Shown: piece after piece, positions 19,302-29,013 of the stretch
Numbering within the stretch: position 1 is the stretch's first letter
Layout: every line of letters begins with the position of its first letter
Assembly (NCBI GenBank): GCA_031261715.1
Contig: JAISJB010000001.1
Coordinates: 186,001-250,000 of the forward strand
Direction of reading: 5' to 3'
Length of the DNA stretch: 64,000 bases
DNA from: Endomicrobium sp.
Lineage (GTDB): Bacteria; Elusimicrobiota; Endomicrobiia; Endomicrobiales; Endomicrobiaceae
Position numbers and translations under genes: made by a program
Notes under the pieces: generated by a model
The model's input: only the letters and a program-made list of their open reading frames with translations
What the model was told of the DNA's origin: nothing
Database searches by the model: none

Positions 19302-20213
19302 TTATAAATAATGTTGCTTTATATTACTATGTATTTCATTAATCAATTTTTGATTATACATTAATTGGTGTATAATTAAACTAATGTTTGCTGCTACATC
19401 ACTTGCTAATATACCAACTGTTCCCTTTATATATTCTGTCCATTCACCTGCAAGTCCATGAATAAAAACTGCAAATTTGGTTGCTTCGAAAATGTCAATA
19501 GTATAATTAACAAAAGCAGATATTGCTCCACTAAGTACATCTCCACTTCCAGCAGTTGCCATTGCTGGGGTCCCAGTATTGTTTATATAAATATTACTAT
19601 AGTCTGCTACAATTGTTTGACTCCCTTTTAAAATACATAGAATATTATTACTAACTACAAAATTTTTAATTATGCTTTTTTTATTATTCAAATGTTTTAA
19701 CAGATTAACATCAATATTTAATAGTTTAGCAAATTCACCACAATGTGGAGTTAATATTACTCTTCCTTTTACATTTATATTATTCATAATACTCTTAACA
19801 TCATTATTAAAACAAGATATACCTGACGCATCTAAAATAATTGGTATATTTAATGAAGAAATAATTTTAATAATAAAATTCTTGTTATCTTTAGACACTT
19901 TTAAACCTGGCCCTATAACTATAGATGATACTTTTCTTTTTTTTATATAGTTAAAAATATCATCAACTGTTTTATAAACGCAAAATAATATTTCTGGTTT
20001 AGCCATCATACATGATTGATAAAAAAAACTTTTTTTAACAGCATATGTTACTAATCCAATTCCTGCATGCATAGCTCCTAAGCAACATAATATACCTGCG
20101 CCTGGCATATATTTAGAACCAGCAATAACTAAACTATGGCCATAATCATATTTATGAGTATTGCTATGGCGTTTTAATTTATTAATAAAATTGTTTATTT
20201 CATATTCATTCAT
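19302..20213 (-). CDS. nnrD: ADP-dependent NAD(P)H-hydrate dehydratase
   Basis: Repairs damaged NADH/NADPH hydrates, using ADP as phosphate donor. The 303 aa match only the C-terminal, ribokinase-like half of the YjeF family: YGHSLVIAGSKYMPGAG near residue 25, SSIVIGPGLK, PIILDASGI, ILTPHCGEFAKLL, and the hallmark NTGTPAMATAGSGDVLSG with the catalytic Asp. The N-terminal epimerase domain (NnrE), fused in many bacteria, is missing here. The ORF track begins at a TTG two codons earlier; the ATG chosen here has AAGAG eight bases upstream. It sits next to acpS, a common pairing. Confidence 0.92.
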   Translation of the reverse strand: MNEYEINNFINKLKRHSNTHKYDYGHSLVIAGSKYMPGAGILCCLGAMHAGIGLVTYAVKKSFFYQSCMMAKPEILFCVYKTVDDIFNYIKKRKVSSIVIGPGLKVSKDNKNFIIKIISSLNIPIILDASGISCFNNDVKSIMNNINVKGRVILTPHCGEFAKLLNIDVNLLKHLNNKKSIIKNFVVSNNILCILKGSQTIVADYSNIYINNTGTPAMATAGSGDVLSGAISAFVNYTIDIFEATKFAVFIHGLAGEWTEYIKGTVGILASDVAANISLIIHQLMYNQKLINEIHSNIKQHYL

Positions 20214-20246
20214 AACCAAAACTCTTATTCTTTTATAATTCTTATA

Positions 20247-20588
20247 TCAAAAAGCAATAGCTACAGCTACAACATACTTTTTAGTATGTGATAATGATAT
20301 ATCTATATTTTTACAATACTGATTTTTAACATATACCTTTGGTTTTCCATTTTTATCATGTTTTATTACAATATCTGATATTAGCAATGTTTTGTAACTG
20401 GAGTTAATTGCTTTCCAAACAGCTTCCTTGGCTGAAAAATAAGTTGCTAAACGTTCTATTGTTTTACATTGATTTGATGACATCACATATGAAATCTCTT
20501 CTTTTGCAAAAAGACGTTGTAAATAAATTTTATTTTTTATATATTTAATGAATCGTTCTACTTCTTCAATATCTATCCCAACCTTCAT
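20247..20588 (-). CDS. acpS: Holo-[acyl-carrier-protein] synthase
   Basis: Transfers 4'-phosphopantetheine from CoA to apo-ACP, activating it for fatty acid synthesis. The 113 aa show the metal-binding Asp in VGIDIEEVERF at residues 3-13 and the second metal ligand in YFSAKEAVWKAI, plus the C-terminal DISLSHTKKYVVAVA. Length is typical. It fits with accB/accC elsewhere in the window, which supply malonyl-CoA. It lies between glmS (27 bases) and nnrD. Confidence 0.95.
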   Translation of the reverse strand: MKVGIDIEEVERFIKYIKNKIYLQRLFAKEEISYVMSSNQCKTIERLATYFSAKEAVWKAINSSYKTLLISDIVIKHDKNGKPKVYVKNQYCKNIDISLSHTKKYVVAVAIAF

Positions 20589-20615
20589 ATTTATTGTAAA
20601 CCCTTTTTTAAAACT

Positions 20616-22439
20616 TTATTCTACAGTTACAGATTTAGCTAAGTTTCTAGGTTGATCTACATTATGCTTTAAGAAAGTAGCAGTATAATAAGCTATTAGT
20701 TGTAATGGAACGACATTTAAAATAGGAGATAGTAGTTCAATAGTTTCAGGAACATAAATTGTAAAACCAATCCTTTTTATTAAGACATTATTAGTTTCAT
20801 TTTGTAATGCTATTACAAAACCATTTCGTGCTTTTATTTCTTCTATATTTAGAAGTGTTTTTTTATATGTTATGCCGTTAGTGGCAATTACTATGACAGG
20901 AATGGTGCGATCTATTAAAGCAAGTGTGCCATGCTTAATTTCTCCAGTTGCACACCCCTCAGCATGTATATATGCGATTTCTTTTAATTTCAGTGCTCCT
21001 TCTAAAGCAATAGGGTAGTTAATATATCTACCTAAATACAAAACACTTTTTTTCCTAGCAAATATTCTTGCTATTTTTTTTATATTAATAGTATTACCTA
21101 GTATTATTTTAACTTTATCAGCTATTTGTAATAATTCCTTTAAATATTCTTTATGTTGTATATCTGTTAATTGTTTTCTTCGTAAACCTAAATTTAAAGC
21201 AAAGATAAAAAGTGCAATTAATTGACCGGTAAATGCTTTTGTTGAAGCAACTCCTATTTCTAAGCCACAGTATGTATACATAACATATGTTGCTTCAAGA
21301 CTAATATTTGACTTGAATGTATTGCATACAGCAATAGACGTACATTTTTTTCTTTTAATAAATCTTAAAGCTGATAACGTATCTGCCGTTTCGCCAGATT
21401 GTGAAATAACTATAATTAAAGTGTTCTGATTAATAATAGCATTGCTGTATATAAATTCAGATGCAATATTAACTTCAGTAGGTATATTAGTAAATTGTTC
21501 AAACCAAAATTTAGACACCAATCCGGCATAGTATGCTGTTCCACATGCTAATATATAAATTTTTTTGATATTGTAACAAATTTGTAAAATTGAATCATGA
21601 GTATCTAATAACTTTTCATAAGTTTGTTTTATTGTATATTGTTGCTCATAAATTTCTTTTAGCATAAAATGTTTATATTTTTTTTTATTTGAAGAAATAT
21701 TATTAATATTATTGCTAATATCACATATATTTAGCGTTTTTTGTTGACCGTTTAATTTCTTTAAAATAACATTATTTACATATAATTCTGCAATATCTCC
21801 ATTTTCAAGGAAAATCATTTTATTAGTATATGGAAGTAATGCAGAAATATCAGATGCCAAAAAATTTTCCTCATTTCCAATGCCTATTATTAAAGGTGAA
21901 TCTTTTCTTGCACATATTATTTTATTGTTATCTTGTTTGCACAATACTCCTATAGCATAGGAACCATTAATATGTAATAAAGTTTGTTGTACAGAATAAA
22001 AAAAGTCACCATTGTAATATTGATTTATAAGATTGACTATTACTTCACTATCAGTCTGAGAGTAAAATTTATATTCATTTTGTTGCATGTCATGTTTCAA
22101 CTCGTTATAATTATCTATAGCTCCATTGTGTACAATACTAAAATTTTTTTTGTAATCAACATGTGGATGAGCATTGTTAACTGTTACATTTCCATGAGTA
22201 GCCCAACGTGTATGTCCAATACCCAAAGTAGCTTTTGATATAATAGAATTATCTTTAGTATTATTAAATTTATCAGCAAGAGCATCAATATTACCAACAC
22301 TTTTTTTTATGTGTATCTTATGATCTAATAAAACTGCAATACCAGCGGAATCATAACCTCTATATTCAAGTTTTTTCAAACCTTTAAATATGATACTCAA
22401 CGCTTTTCTTTTTCCTATATAGCCAAAAATGCCACACAT
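20616..22439 (-). CDS. glmS: Glutamine-fructose-6-phosphate aminotransferase (isomerizing)
   Basis: Makes glucosamine-6-phosphate from fructose-6-phosphate and glutamine, the first step toward UDP-GlcNAc. The N-terminal class II glutaminase starts MCGIFGYIG with the catalytic Cys directly after Met, followed by LGIGHTRWATHG and HNGAIDNYNEL. Two SIS isomerase domains follow (ACGTAYYAGLVSKFWFEQ; VISQSGETADTLSALR; LGRYINYPIALEGALKLKEIAYIHAEG) with the C-terminal LAKSVTVE. The 607 aa are full length. No ribozyme/riboswitch is apparent upstream; only 9 bases separate it from glmM, so glmM-glmS are probably one transcript. Confidence 0.97.
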   Translation of the reverse strand: MCGIFGYIGKRKALSIIFKGLKKLEYRGYDSAGIAVLLDHKIHIKKSVGNIDALADKFNNTKDNSIISKATLGIGHTRWATHGNVTVNNAHPHVDYKKNFSIVHNGAIDNYNELKHDMQQNEYKFYSQTDSEVIVNLINQYYNGDFFYSVQQTLLHINGSYAIGVLCKQDNNKIICARKDSPLIIGIGNEENFLASDISALLPYTNKMIFLENGDIAELYVNNVILKKLNGQQKTLNICDISNNINNISSNKKKYKHFMLKEIYEQQYTIKQTYEKLLDTHDSILQICYNIKKIYILACGTAYYAGLVSKFWFEQFTNIPTEVNIASEFIYSNAIINQNTLIIVISQSGETADTLSALRFIKRKKCTSIAVCNTFKSNISLEATYVMYTYCGLEIGVASTKAFTGQLIALFIFALNLGLRRKQLTDIQHKEYLKELLQIADKVKIILGNTINIKKIARIFARKKSVLYLGRYINYPIALEGALKLKEIAYIHAEGCATGEIKHGTLALIDRTIPVIVIATNGITYKKTLLNIEEIKARNGFVIALQNETNNVLIKRIGFTIYVPETIELLSPILNVVPLQLIAYYTATFLKHNVDQPRNLAKSVTVE

Positions 22440-22448
22440 ATATCAATA

Positions 22449-23804
22449 TTACCTTGTTAATTCTAATATTTCATTTTGTATACTATCAGCAAGTTTATTA
22501 GCAATCAACTCTATTTCTTTTTGATTTAATCCTTCTACCATTATTCTTATAACTGGTTCTGTGCCAGAATATCTTACTATAATACGCCCATTTAAATTTT
22601 TTTCATAAACATTAATAAGTAACGATGATTTTTTTAATTTTGTAAAAGGTATCTTCTTAACAATATGTTTATTGACAATTACTTGAGGTAATTTTTTTAT
22701 ATTATTACTATTCATAAATTCTGACATGGTTATGTTTTCACTGATTAAAATAGTTAACAGAATTATAGAGCTTAGTAAACCGTCTCCTGTTAACAGAGTA
22801 TCTTTAAATATAAAATGACCAGATTGTTCTCCTCCAAATGAAGCATTATATTTATTCATATTTTTTATAATAAAATAATCTCCAACTTCACTAAATATTA
22901 CCTTAATATCTTCTTTTGCCATTGCTCGTTGTATTCCTATATTACACATAGTAGTAGTAACTAAAGTATTATTGTGAAGTTTATTATGTTTTTTTAGCCA
23001 AATAGCCATTGAAGCAAGAAAATAATCACCATCTTTTATATTCCCTTTTTCATCAACGAAAACAACGCGATCTGCATCTCCATCAAATGCAAAACCGCAA
23101 AAAGCTTTATTTTGTTTAATTATTTGTGATAATTTATATGGAAATAGTGCTCCACAATCTAAATTTATGTTAACACCATTAGGATTAGTGTTTAATGCAA
23201 TAACATTAGCTCCAAGCTTTTTGAGTACAGTACACGCACATTTATAAACAGAGCCATTAGCACAATCTATAATTATCGTTTTATTATATAATTTATTAGG
23301 TAAAAATTGGTCCATAATAAAATTTTCATACATTTTCAAAAATATAGATTGTTCTTTACAAATAATATTGTTTCTAAAAACAATGTTTTTAAAATTAGAA
23401 GTATTAATATTAATATGCTTATATATTTCTAGTTCAATTTTAGATTCTAATAAATGAGAAATTTTCATTCCATGATGATCGAAAATTTTTATTCCATTGT
23501 CATAATATTTATTATGACTTGCTGATATTACTATTGCTGCTGAATAATTTTTTTTTGTTACAATATAAGATGCAGCTGCAGTTGGCATTACTCCACCTAA
23601 TATAGGCAAAGCCCCTGTGTGCAAAATGCCTTTAATTAATTCTTCTTGTATTCTTTTCCCTGATAGTCTTGTATCTCTAATAATAAAAATGTTAACACAC
23701 TTCATAACTCTAGCGATTGCCATTCCAATTACTTGTAGGCTATTATTATCAAATGGGAAATGAGAAGCATTGCCCCTTATACCATCAGTTCCAAATAATT
23801 TCAT
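22449..23804 (-). CDS. glmM: Phosphoglucosamine mutase
   Basis: Interconverts glucosamine-6-phosphate and glucosamine-1-phosphate for cell-wall and lipopolysaccharide precursors. The 451 aa begin LFGTDGIRG, carry the phosphoserine loop as VISASHNKYYDNGIKIF (usual Pro after Asn replaced by Lys), the metal loop FDGDADRVVFVD, the sugar-binding FGGEQSGHFIF and the phosphate-binding C-terminal VRYSGTEPVIRIMVEG. Catalytic residues look complete. It directly precedes glmS, giving two consecutive steps of amino-sugar synthesis. It follows the folP-like gene, matching the widespread ftsH-folP-glmM order. Confidence 0.96.
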   Translation of the reverse strand: MKLFGTDGIRGNASHFPFDNNSLQVIGMAIARVMKCVNIFIIRDTRLSGKRIQEELIKGILHTGALPILGGVMPTAAASYIVTKKNYSAAIVISASHNKYYDNGIKIFDHHGMKISHLLESKIELEIYKHININTSNFKNIVFRNNIICKEQSIFLKMYENFIMDQFLPNKLYNKTIIIDCANGSVYKCACTVLKKLGANVIALNTNPNGVNINLDCGALFPYKLSQIIKQNKAFCGFAFDGDADRVVFVDEKGNIKDGDYFLASMAIWLKKHNKLHNNTLVTTTMCNIGIQRAMAKEDIKVIFSEVGDYFIIKNMNKYNASFGGEQSGHFIFKDTLLTGDGLLSSIILLTILISENITMSEFMNSNNIKKLPQVIVNKHIVKKIPFTKLKKSSLLINVYEKNLNGRIIVRYSGTEPVIRIMVEGLNQKEIELIANKLADSIQNEILELTR

Positions 23805-23857
23805 TTTAATTACAAAAGTAAATTATACCATATACCATACATAATAATAAACAATAG

Positions 23858-24976
23858 TTAGATTTTTTGTAATACTTTCAAAAAATTTATAATATTAGTT
23901 GTTGTTTTGACATCATGCACTTTTATAATATTGCCACCATATAATAAGATCAACAAATTTTCGATTATAGATGTTGTTTGATGATTCTTAAAAAAGGGGT
24001 TAAGCATACTTTCTCTCTTATTAGATACTGTTCCAACTACAGCTCCAAGAGATGAAAACATATTAATGCTTTTCATTAACTTAATAGTGTGTGCTATATT
24101 TGTTGTCAAACTAAAACCTAAATCTACTGCAATATATTGTTCTTCTATTCCAAATTTCATTGCATATTGTTTTCGTTTTATAAAGAAGTCATATACTTTA
24201 TATATATAATCTGTACTGTTCATTTTAGTCATATCTTTACTATATACTAATATTAATCCAGCCTTTTGTTGTGATATAAGTATTGCTAATTTTTTACAAC
24301 CTTTATTTAAGGCAAATACATCATGTATTATATCAGCGCCCTCATTTAAGGCAAACTTTGCTGTTTTATATTTATAAGTATATATAGAAATAGGAATAGG
24401 AACATATTTTCTTATAATTTTAAGTATTGGAGATAATATTTTGATTTCAGTTGTTGAATCATACAAGTTTGATGAGTGTGTTTCTATACTTAGTATATTA
24501 ACTCCTAATTTTTTAAATATTATTGCACGTTTTAAAGCCTTTTGAGGGTCCAGTATATTACTTATAACACCCATGATAACAGGATATTCTAAGTTAAAAC
24601 ATTTATTTTTACATTGAAATACTATTTTAGTATTTAATATTTTTTTAAGCTTTAAAGCAAACTCTTGTAAGCCAAATGGTTGTAATGAAAGTTTGTTTAT
24701 TAATTTTGTTATTTGTGAACTATTTGCAAATAACACTGCATTAGACATCCCACACTTAAATTTACTAACGTTTTCATTAACAGCAACGTCTGCCCCTACA
24801 GATATGGCTTCTTGTTTAAGAATATTAAGCCCTTTATTATTCATTTTGTTTATTAATATTGTATTAGAAATACCTTTTTTGGCTAATGGGACACAAACAC
24901 TTTTACTACATCCAACTTTTTGAACTAGTTGTAAAGATTCATTAATGTTATTTATAAATACTTTTCTTAAAATCAA
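23858..24976 (-). CDS. FolP-like protein (dihydropteroate synthase fold, active site degenerate)
   Basis: By position (between ftsH and glmM) and overall pattern this is the folP ortholog, in the long form with an about 110-residue N-terminal domain (LKQEAISVGADVAV, LQPFGLQEF). The pterin-binding barrel can be followed, but motifs have drifted: GILNVTPDSF is GVISNILDP, DIGGEST is SIETHSSN, the Asp of PISIDT is Tyr, and the Asn of IIND is His. VDLGF, a possible SRK-loop lysine (VSNKR) and VHDV remain. The reading frame is open for 372 codons, so it is not an obvious pseudogene. Normal dihydropteroate synthase activity seems unlikely. The start is TTG; no better start is visible. Confidence 0.72.
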   Translation of the reverse strand: MILRKVFINNINESLQLVQKVGCSKSVCVPLAKKGISNTILINKMNNKGLNILKQEAISVGADVAVNENVSKFKCGMSNAVLFANSSQITKLINKLSLQPFGLQEFALKLKKILNTKIVFQCKNKCFNLEYPVIMGVISNILDPQKALKRAIIFKKLGVNILSIETHSSNLYDSTTEIKILSPILKIIRKYVPIPISIYTYKYKTAKFALNEGADIIHDVFALNKGCKKLAILISQQKAGLILVYSKDMTKMNSTDYIYKVYDFFIKRKQYAMKFGIEEQYIAVDLGFSLTTNIAHTIKLMKSINMFSSLGAVVGTVSNKRESMLNPFFKNHQTTSIIENLLILLYGGNIIKVHDVKTTTNIINFLKVLQKI

Positions 24977-25040
24977 TTTTCAAAACTCTGTAAGTATATT
25001 TTAATAAAAATATCTTTTTTCTTATTATAAGTATTATCTA

Positions 25041-26867
25041 TCATAAACTGTGACATAATGGTATTATAGATTCTCCGTTGATTATCTTATCTAATTCTTT
25101 ACCAGTTAATTTTTCTCTTTCTAATAAATGATCTACAATTTTATGTACAATATTCATTTTTGTTGTTATTATTTCTGTAGATTTGTTTTTTGTTATATTT
25201 ATAATATTTTTAATTTCTTCATCAATAATTTCAAAAGTTTTCCATGAGTGATTTAAATCGCTCTCTACAAGATCTTTTTGCATTGAATTTGCACTATTAT
25301 TAGAGAAGCGTAATGGGCCCAATTGTTCACTCATCCCAAACTCTGTTACCATTTTTGTAGCTATGTCTGTTGCTTTTGAAATATCATTTTGAGCTCCTGT
25401 AGTTATTTCTGAAAAAACTAGTTCTTCTGTTACACGCCCAGCAAGTAATACAGATAATTTATCTAACAATTCTGATTTAGAAGTTAAATACTTATCTTGT
25501 TCAGGAAGCTGTATAGTATATCCTAGTGCAGGTCCACGTGGAATAATAGATATCTTATGTACAGGATCACTTGATGATAAAAATTTAGCTACTATGGCAT
25601 GCCCAGCCTCATGATATGCTATAATCTTTTTTTCTTTTTTAGATATTAAACGCGATTTTCTTTGTGGACCAGTAATTATTCTTTCTATAGCTTCTTCTAT
25701 ATTTTTCATATTAACAACTTTCTGATTATTTCTTGCAGCCAACAAGGCTGCTTCGTTCATAATATTAGCTAAATCTGCACCAACAAAGCCAGGTGTACTT
25801 TTAGCAATTACATGTAAATCTACATTACCATCTAATTTAACTTTTTTTGAATGAACTGTAAGGATTGCTTTTCTATCTTGCATATCAGGATTAGGAATCA
25901 TAATTTGCCTATCAAATCTTCCTGGTCTTAATAAGGCTGGATCAAGAACATCTGGTCTATTTGTTGCGGCAAGTAAAATAACGCCTTCTTTAGTATCAAA
26001 TCCATCCATCTCTACTAACAGTTGATTTAAGGTTTGTTCTCTTTCATCATGCCCCCCGCCTATACCTGATAATCTATGTCTGCCAACAGCATCTATCTCA
26101 TCTACAAATAATAAACATGGAGCAGATTTTCTACCTCTATCAAATAAGTCTCTGACTCTTGATGCGCCTACCCCAACAAACATTTCAACAAATTCTGAAC
26201 CACTAGATGAAAAAAATGGAACACCTGCTTCTCCTGCTACAGCTTTAGCTAACAATGTTTTTCCTGTACCAGGAGCCCCAAATAGTAAAACTCCTTTTGG
26301 AATACGTCCACCTAATTTTTGGAACTTATCAGAATTTTTTAAAAATTCAACTATTTCCTGTAATTCTTCTTTAGCTTCTTCACATCCTGCAACATCTTTA
26401 AAAGTAATTTTTAAATTCGTATTACTAGCTATTTTGGCTTTTGTCTTTCCAAATGACATCATATGTTTGCCATTTCCTGTCACGCTTCGCATCAGCCATA
26501 ACCAAAACAACATTAAAAGTATTATAGGCCCCCAATTTAGCAAAATTGGGCCAATCCAACCATTTTTATCAGTTGCAGAAAACTCAAGCACTTTATTATC
26601 TTCCATATCCTTTATTAAATTTGGATCATTCATAGGAACAGTTCTAAACTTTTTTAATACTCCATCACTATCTTGAAATTGTCCTTTAATAATTCCTGAT
26701 GATACTAATACTTTAGAAACATTTCCACTTCTTATATATTGTTTAAACTGCGAATATTCAAGATCAACTTCATGACTTCTTTGGCGTGACGAATTAACTA
26801 ACATAAATATAATACTAAAGAGTGTTAACCAAAAAAATATGTACCATAGATTTTTTTTCTCTTTCAT
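25041..26867 (-). CDS. ftsH: ATP-dependent zinc metalloprotease FtsH
   Basis: Membrane-anchored AAA+ protease for quality control of membrane and short-lived proteins. Two N-terminal membrane segments (about residues 7-24 and 107-126) flank a periplasmic loop. The AAA+ module has Walker [14 protein letters not shown], pore loop FVEMFVGVG, Walker [12 protein letters not shown] and the second region of homology [20 protein letters not shown]. The zinc site HEAGH follows, with a third ligand region in [12 protein letters not shown]. The 608 aa are a normal length with a short tail. A strong AAGGGAG ribosome site precedes the ATG. Upstream of folP-like and glmM, as in many bacteria. Confidence 0.97.
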   Translation of the reverse strand: MKEKKNLWYIFFWLTLFSIIFMLVNSSRQRSHEVDLEYSQFKQYIRSGNVSKVLVSSGIIKGQFQDSDGVLKKFRTVPMNDPNLIKDMEDNKVLEFSATDKNGWIGPILLNWGPIILLMLFWLWLMRSVTGNGKHMMSFGKTKAKIASNTNLKITFKDVAGCEEAKEELQEIVEFLKNSDKFQKLGGRIPKGVLLFGAPGTGKTLLAKAVAGEAGVPFFSSSGSEFVEMFVGVGASRVRDLFDRGRKSAPCLLFVDEIDAVGRHRLSGIGGGHDEREQTLNQLLVEMDGFDTKEGVILLAATNRPDVLDPALLRPGRFDRQIMIPNPDMQDRKAILTVHSKKVKLDGNVDLHVIAKSTPGFVGADLANIMNEAALLAARNNQKVVNMKNIEEAIERIITGPQRKSRLISKKEKKIIAYHEAGHAIVAKFLSSSDPVHKISIIPRGPALGYTIQLPEQDKYLTSKSELLDKLSVLLAGRVTEELVFSEITTGAQNDISKATDIATKMVTEFGMSEQLGPLRFSNNSANSMQKDLVESDLNHSWKTFEIIDEEIKNIINITKNKSTEIITTKMNIVHKIVDHLLEREKLTGKELDKIINGESIIPLCHSL

Positions 26868-26915
26868 ATTTTACTCCCTTGTTAATCACTATATCAGTTA
26901 GGAAAATAACAAATA

Positions 26916-27896
26916 TTAAGTATTTTTTATAAAAAACAATTTATTACCACTTATTTTACAAATCCATTCTTTTGATATTCTATAAGTGTAGAAAGATGAT
27001 AATTTTAAAAGTTTATTTATTATAAAGGTTATATGATGATTACATTTTTTTATTGGGATAATATTCTTCATCATTCTAAATTGTATTGCTTTATTGTATC
27101 GCAAAAATATTGTTAAATCAAGTGAAATTACATCATTTGTAACATTTACGCATTGCTTTTGAAGACAATCTACTATTTGTTGTAAGTATATATTATCTCT
27201 TAGTTGTATACAAGTAATGTTAAAAGTATGTTCAATAAAGCGTGGATTTATCTTTTCTAAAGCAGGTATAATAGAAAATCTTATTTTATTTCTAGTATAA
27301 ATATTTAAATAATTTGATTTGTCAATACAAAACGGCAAATTATGATAATTTATATAATTTTCTATTAGTTTACGCTTTATAGAAAGTAATGGCCGAATTA
27401 TCAGTATGTTACTTTTTAACAGCCTATTATGTGGAATACCAATAAAGCTACCACTACCTCTTAAGAGCCACATTAACATTGTTTCAGCATTGTCATTTGC
27501 ATTATGAGCAAGTGCTATTTTATTAAATTTGTATTCTTTTGCTATTTTTTCTAAATTGAGATACCTTAATTCTCGCCCAGCTGTTTCAATTGATAAAGAA
27601 TACTTTTGTGAATATTCTTTCACTTTTAAGTTTTTATAAATATAATCTATTTTAAATTTATGAGATAATTGTTTTATTAAATTCAATTCTAAATAAGAAT
27701 CTTGTCTTAAGTTATGATTAAAATTTACTATTAATATATTAATATTAATTTTTTTCTTCAATCTATATAACATATGTAACATACAAACAGAGTCCATTCC
27801 TCCTGATATAGATGCAACTATATTATCATTAGATTCAATAAACTTATTTTGTAAGTTAGTTTTACAAAAAATGTTCCATGTTGTATTTGTATTCAT
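26916..27896 (-). CDS. tilS: tRNA(Ile)-lysidine synthetase
   Basis: Modifies C34 of the CAU-anticodon tRNA-Ile to lysidine so that it reads AUA, a codon used heavily in AT-rich genes. The N-terminal PP-loop ATPase motif is SISGGMDSVCMLHML at about residue 29, then AHNANDNAETMLMWLLRGSG and IRPLLSIKRK, and KSNYLNIYTRNKIRFSIIPALEKINP, all typical of TilS. At 326 aa it is a short form lacking much of the C-terminal tRNA-binding region of E. coli TilS, similar in size to minimal TilS proteins. It is 4 bases downstream of the UPF0104 gene and upstream of ftsH, its usual neighbour. Confidence 0.92.
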   Translation of the reverse strand: MNTNTTWNIFCKTNLQNKFIESNDNIVASISGGMDSVCMLHMLYRLKKKININILIVNFNHNLRQDSYLELNLIKQLSHKFKIDYIYKNLKVKEYSQKYSLSIETAGRELRYLNLEKIAKEYKFNKIALAHNANDNAETMLMWLLRGSGSFIGIPHNRLLKSNILIIRPLLSIKRKLIENYINYHNLPFCIDKSNYLNIYTRNKIRFSIIPALEKINPRFIEHTFNITCIQLRDNIYLQQIVDCLQKQCVNVTNDVISLDLTIFLRYNKAIQFRMMKNIIPIKKCNHHITFIINKLLKLSSFYTYRISKEWICKISGNKLFFIKNT

Positions 27897-27900
27897 AAAA

Positions 27901-28896
27901 TTATTTGGAATGTATTTTTTTAATTTGTGTTTTATTAAAATTTTTGATTAAATTTACAGTTTCAAATACAATTAATAGCATAAGTCCAATTATTAACGGT
28001 AATATATAAAATAATACTCTATAATTAATTAATCCAACAATAAATTCTAAATTATTTTTCATTTTAGGAAGAAATAACATAATAGTAGTTTCAAAAATAC
28101 CAATACCACCTGGGACTTGGCTAAGAATACTACAAAATTGAGATATTAAAAATATTTTGAGAAAAGTTAAATATTTTATATTAGCAGTATATAGAAGAGA
28201 ATATAGAATAAGTGATGAAATAATCCAATCTAGTGTAGCAAATAAAATTTGAAAAGAAATAACTTTAATGTTTGGAATTGTTATAGTTTTATTAAAAATT
28301 ATTATTGTTTTATTAACGCTTAATATACTAAATAAACAATATATTAATATAATTAATATAAAAAATATACCTATTACTTGTAATAATCTATCTATTTTAT
28401 AATACGCACTTGTAAATGGAAATATAATACTACCTATTGTAATCAACCCAATCCATAGTGAAATGGAAGTAAATAATAATACTTTTGTTATGTTAATTAC
28501 TGACATTTTATACAATGAATATAATCTATAGCGTAAAGACCCTCCAAATAACATAGAATATCCAAGATTATTCCCTATACTGTTGCTTATAAAGCATATT
28601 AATAATATAGTTACGTTTTTTATATGCACTTTATGATTTGTTATATATTTTATCGCAACAATATCATATCCACCTAAAATAATATAGTATACTATAATTA
28701 GAGTTAATGCTATAATAAATCTATTTAATGGGATAGTTTTTAAAACACATATTAACTTGTATAGACTTATATTTGATATTTGTTTATATAGCAAATTTAA
28801 TGCAAAAAATAATGTTAAAATAAGAAACATTGTAAAAACATATTTCATTATTTTTTTTCTTTTTGGTTTAAACATCTTTGAATTAAATAAAGCCAT
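27901..28896 (-). CDS. UPF0104 / YbhN-family integral membrane protein
   Basis: 331 aa with about eight hydrophobic segments. It matches the UPF0104 family (also called the lysylphosphatidylglycerol synthase transmembrane or flippase domain, as in MprF and YbhN). The best marker is VPGGIGIFETTIMLFLP near residue 275, the family motif PGGIGxFE; GNNLGYSMLFGGSLRYRLYS near 110 is also typical. The catalytic MprF synthase domain is absent. The function of stand-alone members is not settled; lipid translocation is a reasonable guess only. It starts 28 bases from the divergent tRNA-Leu(CAG) and runs into tilS. Confidence 0.78.
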   Translation of the reverse strand: MALFNSKMFKPKRKKIMKYVFTMFLILTLFFALNLLYKQISNISLYKLICVLKTIPLNRFIIALTLIIVYYIILGGYDIVAIKYITNHKVHIKNVTILLICFISNSIGNNLGYSMLFGGSLRYRLYSLYKMSVINITKVLLFTSISLWIGLITIGSIIFPFTSAYYKIDRLLQVIGIFFILIILIYCLFSILSVNKTIIIFNKTITIPNIKVISFQILFATLDWIISSLILYSLLYTANIKYLTFLKIFLISQFCSILSQVPGGIGIFETTIMLFLPKMKNNLEFIVGLINYRVLFYILPLIIGLMLLIVFETVNLIKNFNKTQIKKIHSK

Positions 28897-28924
28897 GTAT
28901 TTATTTGTATGATATTTTAATATA

Positions 28925-29013
28925 GCTGAGGTGGTGAAAATTGGTATACACGCAAGTATCAGGAACTTGTCATCTTAATCAAGATGGTAGGGGTTCAAAT
29001 CCCCTCCTCAGCA
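28925..29013 (+). tRNA. tRNA-Leu(CAG)
   Basis: Class II cloverleaf on the plus strand: acceptor GCTGAGG/CCTCAGC with discriminator A, anticodon stem CAAGT/ACTTG around ATCAGGA giving anticodon CAG, long variable arm, T-arm GGGG-TTCAAAT-CCCC. Reads CUG. Its last 19 bases overlap the 3' end of nadB on the other strand. No CCA is encoded. Confidence 0.94.
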
